A DNA stretch of 64,000 bases from contig JAAALK010000287.1 of NCBI GenBank assembly GCA_019279435.1, forward strand, positions 17,670,162 through 17,734,161, given 5' to 3'. Shown here piece after piece: positions 57,111-64,000 of the stretch (positions are counted from its first letter, which is position 1; each line of letters opens with the position of its first letter). The stretch comes from Zizania palustris. Its lineage: Eukaryota; Streptophyta; Magnoliopsida; Poales; Poaceae. The notes beneath the pieces were generated by a model that was not told the origin of the DNA, searched no databases, and was given only the letters and a program-made list of their open reading frames with translations. The position numbers were made by a program, and so were the translations under genes.

Positions 57111-57161
57111 GAGGTTAGGGTTTTTCCATACCTTAACCGGTTCTAAACCCCAGTAGTGACC

Positions 57162-59912
57162 ATGACGTCTCCTGGCAAGGTCCCGTCCTTGGAAGCCTAT
57201 GGCTATAAGTATTGGAAGACTCGCATGTGAGCTTATCTCATGAGCCAGGGTTCAGACATTTGGGATATTTGCGTTCACACCACGTTTGTCATATTGCCAG
57301 TTACTGAGCAGGGTACTGCTGGTATCATTGCTCAGCATCTGAGCAACAGTAAGGCTGTGAACATTCTGTTTTCTCGTTTATGTCCCACTGAGTTTGAGCG
57401 TGTGAGTCATCTCTCCACTGCGAGAGAGATCTGGGCTACCCTCAAGGCACACCATGAGGGAACAGCACAGGTCAAGGCTCGGCTCTATCAGACCTACCGG
57501 CGTGAATATGAGAATTTCACACAGAAGCCGGGTGAATCTGTTGAGGCTTTGTTTGGTCGTTTTCAGTCGATTATAAACAAGCTTCGGGACAACAAGGCTG
57601 AGGGTGTTCAGTTAGTCTCAGATCATGAGAAGGCGCTCAAGGTTCTCCATACCTTGGACCCAAAGATCTGGGGGATCAAGGTATCCTCTATCGTTGAGAG
57701 CACTTCTTACGATACCTTGACCATTTCTGAGTTATTTAGCAAGCTGAAGGCCACTGAGGTAGATATCCAGTTGAGATCAAATCTGACTGGTTCTGGATCA
57801 AAATCCCTGGCCCTTGCTACACCTTCTATTGATCCCTCTTCCGTGAGTTGTGCTGGGTTCTCTTTGATGTCTATCACTGAGGACCAGCTAGAGTTATTGG
57901 GAGATGATGATTTGTGTCTTTTTAACAACCGGGTGCGTCGTGTCTATGATAAGAGAATGTTCAAAAGACACGTCACAAAATCCGGATGCTTTGAGTGTGG
58001 TGATCCAGGACACTTCATCGCTGACTGCCCCAAGTGCAATGGATACAAGAAGGGCACCGGTGGCAGCTTCCATGACTCCGGCAAGCACGAGAGCTCATCC
58101 TTCAACAAGGGCAAGCCGAAGACTCGATTCTTCAAGAAGGCCCTGAAGGACTACCGGCGAGAGAACAAGAAGCGCGACAAGGCCTTCTTCGCCGAGATGG
58201 AGAAGAGCTACTCCAAGCGGTCCACGTCTTCTTCCTCTTCATCGAGCTCAAGCGATGAGGAGATCGCCATCAGGAAGGGGAAGGACAAGGATGATCCGGC
58301 GGGCCTCTGCTTCATGGCTTTCGGGGACAAGCCGAAGAGCCGCTCACACCAGCGCCGAAGATCCCGCAAGAGCTTCTGCTCAATGGCTCTTGGGGATAAG
58401 GAAGAGAAGAGCTCCTCCGACGACTCCGACGACGACAATGAAAAGGTATCATCCTATGAATGTGAAATCGTTGATTTACTTGAAAGCAATCGTCAGGAGT
58501 TAAAGTATCGGGAAAAACTGCATAGGGGGGCTAAGAAGAGGATAGATGAGTTAGAAAGTGAGCTTGCCGTGGCCAACGGTAGAATTGAGAGTCTATCTTC
58601 TTCCCCTTGCTTGGGTGATAGCAGTGAGTGCCCGAAGTGTGAGGTGCTTTTGTGTGACCTGTCGACTCTGAAGTCCAGGTACACAGAAAGGGTTGATGAG
58701 AGAGACGCTTTGGCCACTGAGCTTGAAAGCGCTCAGCTGGAGCTGAAAGATGCTCAAGCCACTGTCGTCGCACCCTGTGCTGATTGCCCATCTCATCTAG
58801 CTGTCTTAGCTGAGATGAAAGCCAAGGGCGGTGAGCATTTAGGGGATTTGGAGAGAGTGAGAGCTGAGCTAGCACAGACTAGGATAGAGCTTGAGACACT
58901 GTCAGTTCCACCCATTGTTTGTGAGAACTGTCTGTCTCTTAGAATGGAGTTGATCAAGCTGAAAGCCGAAAATTCTGTTCAAGAAGAGAGTGAGTGTGAG
59001 ACCTGCTTGTCTCAGGTGGAGGTTCCAGCTTCCTTGAGAGAGGAGCTAGCAGATTCTCAGAATGAGAACTTTTACCTCCGTTCCATCCTGAGTTGGATCA
59101 GTGCCAGAGAGCCACAGCTCGGCATGATGATCCAGCAGTTCAAAAGGCAGGATGGGTTTGGAGTAGGTTACACCTACACCAAGGCTGACTTCGAGAGTGC
59201 CATTAGCCGGGCAGTGGAGTGGAGTAAAATGACTCCAGAGCAGAGGTATCCCAAGACTCACTCCACTGAGTCCTCCCAGGCTTGTCAGCCAAAGGATGGA
59301 GTGATTCATGAACCACCCAAAGCTCCACCCAAGAAGCCTATCTGGGTTCCAAAGCCCAAACACCTCCACACTTCTCTTGACTCTCTTCCTGGACCCTCTC
59401 AACCCAAGAAGCCGACATCAAACACCACTAAGCCCAAGAACACCAAGCCTCAACCACATCCCAAGAAGCCCACCTACCATTGCGAGTATTGTCAGAGAGA
59501 CGGGCATCTTGCGGAGTTTTGCTTCAGGAGGAAGCGGGTTGAGAAAGCAGAGAGAGCTCGTGGTGGTCAGGAGCAGTTCTACCAGCAGGGTGGTAGACTA
59601 AGAGTTCCTCGACGCGGGGAGAGGCTGGAGGCTAGGCCGCGTCGTGTAGGTGGTGGTAGGGGAGACGGCTTTCATGCCCGTGCTCCAGATGGTGGTGTTC
59701 GTTCCGGTAGAGCTCCAGGCCGTGTTGGCTACGGTCCTGGACCTCGTGGCCGAGGCTTTAGGTAGAACCGAGGACCGCGCTTTGAGCCGCGTTTTGGTCC
59801 GGACTCTCATTATGATTTCTGCTTTCCGTATTTTGAGCAGATGGCTCGACACTGGTTTAGCTCTTTTGCTAAACCTGGTGCCGGACCATTTGCTCCCACT
59901 TACAACCACTGA
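57162..59912 (+). pseudogene. gag: Sirevirus gag of the plus-strand element, damaged
   Basis: Starts at ATG 57162 (MTSPGKVPSL). A TGA at 57228-57230 interrupts codon 23; the frame is then open to TAG 59763-59765, and a further 48 codons reach TGA 59910-59912. Features: N-terminal Gag domain, first knuckle CFECGDPGHFIADC (about 57990), serine-rich acidic stretch near 58230, coiled-coil with CxxC pairs (58450-59050), second knuckle CEYCQRDGHLAEFC (about 59481-59522), Gly/Arg-rich tail. Same architecture as the gag at 46 kb but a distinct family. The TGA at 59910 falls where the other family has its UAG; pol continues in the -1 frame. Confidence 0.85.
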
Positions 59913-62900
59913 TTGTGCAGGATCGGGGACTGGAGGACATTTGGATCATGGACTCAGGATGTTCTCGCCACATGACGGGACATCGCATATGGTTCTCCAG
60001 TCTCTCTCCCCCGAGCTCCAAAGAGTACATCACTTTCGGGAATAGTGGTCAAGGGAAGGTAAGTGGCATAGGCTCTATTCGCATTTCAGATCATTTCTCT
60101 TTGAAGAATGTTGCTTTGGTTAAGAATTTGAACTTCAATTTGATTTCTGTTTCGCAACTTCTTGAGGATGGTTTGGAAGTGTGTTTTAAGAAGGGCAATT
60201 CTTCTGTGTTTGATTCTAGAGGGTCTTTGATTTGTCAGATTTACCATTTGGTAAAGTTTTTCGAATTGACTTCTCTAGTTCTTTTGGCCCTTCTCGCTGT
60301 TTGATAGCTGGATCCTCCTCTGAGCTCTGGAAATGGCATAGGAGGTTAGGTCATTTGAGCTTTGATCTGCTAGTCAAGTTGAGCTCTATGGACCTCATCC
60401 GAGGATTGCCCAAGCTTAAGATGGAGAAGGATCTAGTTTGTCATCCCTGTCGTCATGGGAAAGTGGTTGCCGCTTCTCACTCACCTGTGACTCAGGTGAT
60501 GACTTCGTATCCGGGCGAGCTTTTACATTTGGACACTGTAGGTCCTGCTCGGGTACGCTCAGTCAGTGGGAAGTGGTATGCACTTGTGATTGTTGACGAC
60601 TTTTCTCGATTCTCGTGGGTTTCTTTTTGGAGTCTAAGGATGAAATGTTTCAGTTTGTTCATGACCTAATTTTGAAGCTGAAGAATGAGAACAATGGTCG
60701 GATGCGAGCAATTCGCTCCGACAATGGCTCTGAGTTCAAGAACTCTCAGTTCGTCAGCTTCTGTAGTGATCAGGGTCTGGATCATCAGTTTTCTTCTCTT
60801 TACACTCCCCCACAGAACGACGTTGTGGAACGAAAGAACCACACGCTAGTCGAGATGGTCAGGACGATGCTCGATGATCACAGGACTCCTAGGTGTTTTT
60901 GGGCTGAAGCCATGAACACGGCTTGCTATCTGGCCAACCGCATCTTTCTTAGAGCTTACCTTGGTAAGACATCATATGAATTGCGGTTTGGCAGACAGCC
61001 CAAGGTGAGCCACTTGCGAGCGTTTGGCTGCAAGTGCTTTGTGCTCAAGAAGGGAGGGCATTTGGACAAGTTTGAGTCTCGTTTCTGGGATGGTGTTTTT
61101 CTTGGATACGCTTTGCATTCTCGAGGTTTTCGTGTTTGGAACCTCGAATCCCAGCTGCTTGTCGAGACTTGTGAGGTTTCATTTGATGAGTCCTTGCCTT
61201 CTTTGACTCCTTCTTTTGAGCTTTCTGGTGATGATGAGCTCGGAGAATCCATCTTCGAGGAAGATGAGGATACTCCAGCTGCTGATGAGGGTGGGCCTTC
61301 TGCATCCCCCGCAGAGCCCACACCTTCTGAGACTTCGACTGAGGATGAGGGTGGACCTCTGATCACTTCTTCCACTACGATCGAGCCCCCTCAGTCGAGT
61401 CCAGAGGTGCCTGCTGCTGACTCCGGTGAGATGACTTCGGATCACCAGGGAACCCGAGCAGTTCAGCGTGACCATCCCTCAGAGCTCATCATAGGTGATT
61501 TGACTGAGAGAACTTTGCGTTCTTCTGCCTCTCTCGCTGTGTTTGCTGAATCTGCGTTTGTTGCATCTTTTGAGCCCAGAGACGTTTCTCATGCTCTTTC
61601 TGATTCTAATTGGATTAATGCTATGCAAGAAGAGCTTGAGAACTTTGTCCGCAATCGGGTTTGGACATTAGTTGAGCCGCCATCAGGATGCAACCCCATA
61701 GGCACCAAGTGGGTATTCAAGAACAAACAAGGTGAAGATGGGGTTGTGGTGCGCAACAAAGCTCGACTGGTTGCCCAGGGTTTTTGCCAAAAGGAAGGTA
61801 TTGACTTTGAAGAAACCTTCGCTCCTGTTGCCCGTCTTGAGTCCATTCGTATTCTTCTAGCTTTTGCTGTTTTGAAGGGTTTTAAGCTTTTTCAAATGGA
61901 TGTCAAGAGTGCTTTTCTGAATGGGTACATAGAAGAGGAGGTTTATGTTAGGCAACCCCCCGGTTTTGAGAACCCTAAGTTTCCTCGACATATTTTTAAG
62001 TTGCACAAAGCTTTATACGGGTTGAAGCAAGCCCCCAGGGCTTGGTATGACCGGTTGAAGCAATTTTTGTTGGGGAAGGGCTTTGTGATGGGTTCTGTGG
62101 ACAAAACTCTTTTCTTGCTTAGAGATGCTTCAGATTTTTTAGTTGCTCAGATTTACGTGGACGATATTATTTTTGGCGGTACTACTAATGATCTTGTGTC
62201 CAAGTTTTCTGAGCAGATGCACAGTGAGTTTGAGATGAGCCTCATGGGTGAGCTCAAGTACTTCTTAGGGCTCCAGATCAAGCAGACCAAGGACGGCACC
62301 TTCATCCACCAATGTAAGTACACTCGCGACATGCTTAAGAAATTTGACTTTGGTGGTGAGTTGAAGCCGCAGATGACCCCGATGGGCACATCTGGGGGTC
62401 TGTACAAGGACGAGAGCGGCGTCAAGGTCAATGAAAGGGAGTTTCGAGGGATGATCGGTTCGCTGTTATACTTAACGGCAACAAGACCGGACATACAGTT
62501 CGCCGTGGGACTTTGCGCGCGCTTCCAGTCTTCACCACGTGCGTCTCATCGGCAGGCTGTCAAGCACATCTTCAGGTATCTCACTTATGCGCCTGATCTT
62601 GGTCTTTTCTATTCAGCATCATCTTCTCTCGATTTATCTGGATTTTCGGATGCCGATTTTGGTGGGTGCCGGTTGGATCGCAAGTCGACTTCCGGTACTT
62701 GCCAGTTTCTTGGTTCTTCTCTTGTATCTTGGTCTTCTCGAAAGCAATCTGGAGTTGCTCTTTCAACCACAGAGGCTGAGTACGTAGCTGCTGCTAGCTG
62801 CTGCTAACAATTGGTTTGGATGATTTCCACTCTGCGAGATTTCGGGTTATTCTTTCCTACCAGGGTTCCATTGTTTTGCGACAGCACTAGTGCTATTAGT

Positions 62901-63104
62901 GTAGGGAAAAACCCGTGTCTCCATTCAAAAACCAAACATATTGATGTGCGCTTTCACTTCTTGCGGGATCAATATGAGAAAGGTGTCATTGACCTTGTTC
63001 ATGTTGATACCCATCATCAGTTGGCTGACATTTTCACTAAACCCCTAGATCAGTCTACATTTGAGCGTTTACGAGGGGATTTGGGTGTTGTATATCCTTT
63101 TTAG
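59873..63104 (+). pseudogene. pol: Sirevirus pol of the plus-strand element, damaged
   Basis: The pol frame is open from 59873, overlapping the end of gag by 40 bp in the -1 frame. Order: protease DSGCSRHMTG (about 59951), integrase zinc site (WHRRLGH, CHPC about 60333-60450), integrase core D, D, E (near 60533, 60720 and 60829), RT YVDDIIFGG (about 62155), RNase H, and end at ADIFTKPLDQ near 63030. Lesions: frame changes near 60243 and 60621 (the second looks like a lost T in a T run), and TAA at 62805-62807 inside RNase H. The end lies at 63102-63104. Confidence 0.85.
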
Positions 63105-64000
63105 GATATTTTGCGTCAGTTTTTTTCTTTCTTCTTTACTCTTTTCTTGAGTCTTTCTGTGTGTGTTCATATCTTGCATATTCACATATCACACTTTTGA
63201 GCTTGCTTCTGTTATATGATTGAACTGCTTTACTTATTCTAGCTGGTACATGCTTTTGATTACTTGTCGATGAACATGCTTTGCTTCAATTCAAATGATA
63301 TGTCTGATATCTGTCATATGCATGGCTTCTATGCTTTAAAATTGAAAAATGATCACCATTGCTTCTGGTAACTAGCATGCGTAGGCTGAATGTTCTTGCT
63401 ATCTGTTACATGCCTTGTAGCTAGTTTCGGACTTAGATGCAAATATGCAACTTGGACATCTGTATGCTTTAAACATGGAAATGTGCTATAAAAATGATGA
63501 AAATTCGAGAACAATGAAAATTCCATGCCTTTTTGTGCATAACTTGAAAAGATCCAGGTGGGTTTGCTTTGTCGCATTACATTTGTTCTGGACTGCATAC
63601 CATAGCACTTTGGTATGAACTAGGACAGTGTAGTGTATGCCAAGACCAATGTCTTAGGCTTCTGATGGTCCAGATCTGGCCTAGGCTTGACTTGGTCGGT
63701 CAGCATAAGGTTTGACATGCAAATAACCCCTGGCAAAAATGAAAAAGGAAAAAGAAAAAGCTTGAAAATTGAAATGATAACAAGTTGCTGAAGCACTTTG
63801 TTTCTGAACAAAGCTTATCTTGGTAGATATCAGTTAGCTTTTGCATCTCATGTTTTACCTTGCTTGTTTTACTGGAAAATGTGGTGATGCTTTTTGTTTG
63901 CAAAAACTGAAAAATGTGTGCTAATGACTTTCTTTAGATATCATCTGTTGCACTGATCATGCCATGTGTCTTAGACAGTATCTCTTTTGCTATACTTGTT
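63105..64000 (+). other. 3' noncoding region of the plus-strand Sirevirus (cut by window end)
   Basis: No gene. The block 63545-63739 matches the 3' noncoding block of the other Sireviruses in reverse orientation, hence the same place relative to pol. The polypurine tract and 3' LTR are not reached; from the spacing in the intact relative (about 1.18 kb) the LTR should start a few hundred bases beyond the window. Confidence 0.8.

Overview
The window is plant DNA, most probably from a grass. The evidence is the mix of long LTR retrotransposons of types common in grasses (a Tekay/RIRE3-like chromovirus with 3.4 kb LTRs, Sirevirus-type Copia elements with 2 kb LTRs), high GC in the mobile genes, and long AT-rich spacers. 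I found no host protein-coding gene, tRNA, rRNA or CRISPR array. Nearly everything is LTR retrotransposon sequence, stacked in several layers of nesting.

Layout. (1) 1-4948: AT-rich DNA holding a 0.92 kb Copia-like solo LTR (616-3561, duplication TACAC) that is itself split by a 2.0 kb Sirevirus solo LTR (936-2955, duplication ACTAT). A TIR-bearing MITE-like element with an AT-rich minisatellite core follows (3576-4481). (2) 4949-23975: a decayed plus-strand Copia element (duplication GATGT) whose left LTR is split by a very young Gypsy chromovirus (5446-17827, duplication CTATT). The Gypsy LTRs are both 3382 bp and differ at about a dozen bases. (3) 23976-26671: AT-rich DNA with tandem duplications. 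(4) 26672-52000: a minus-strand Sirevirus composite with three LTR ends. Its middle LTR is interrupted by a minus-strand Gypsy solo LTR (36357-50454), and that solo LTR is interrupted by an almost perfect minus-strand Sirevirus (37312-48209, duplication CCTAG, LTRs both 2013 bp with one visible difference). (5) 52001-54231: flanking DNA, including a second copy of the 4806-4948 + 23981-25495 segment that serves as a natural empty site for the Copia insertion. (6) 54232-64000: a fragment of another minus-strand LTR, then a plus-strand Sirevirus of a different family (LTR end 57096, PBS 57099, gag, pol, 3' noncoding region) that runs off the window.

The intact Sirevirus has an 820-codon gag and a 1050-codon pol in the same frame, divided by one UAG. 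All catalytic residues I looked for are present. The same UAG occurs at the same place in the old related copy at 33 kb, so it looks like a functional gag/pol stop rather than damage. The Gypsy element has nearly identical LTRs but at least six inactivating lesions in its genes, which suggests it was mobilised in trans. The relative order of insertion can be read from the nesting.
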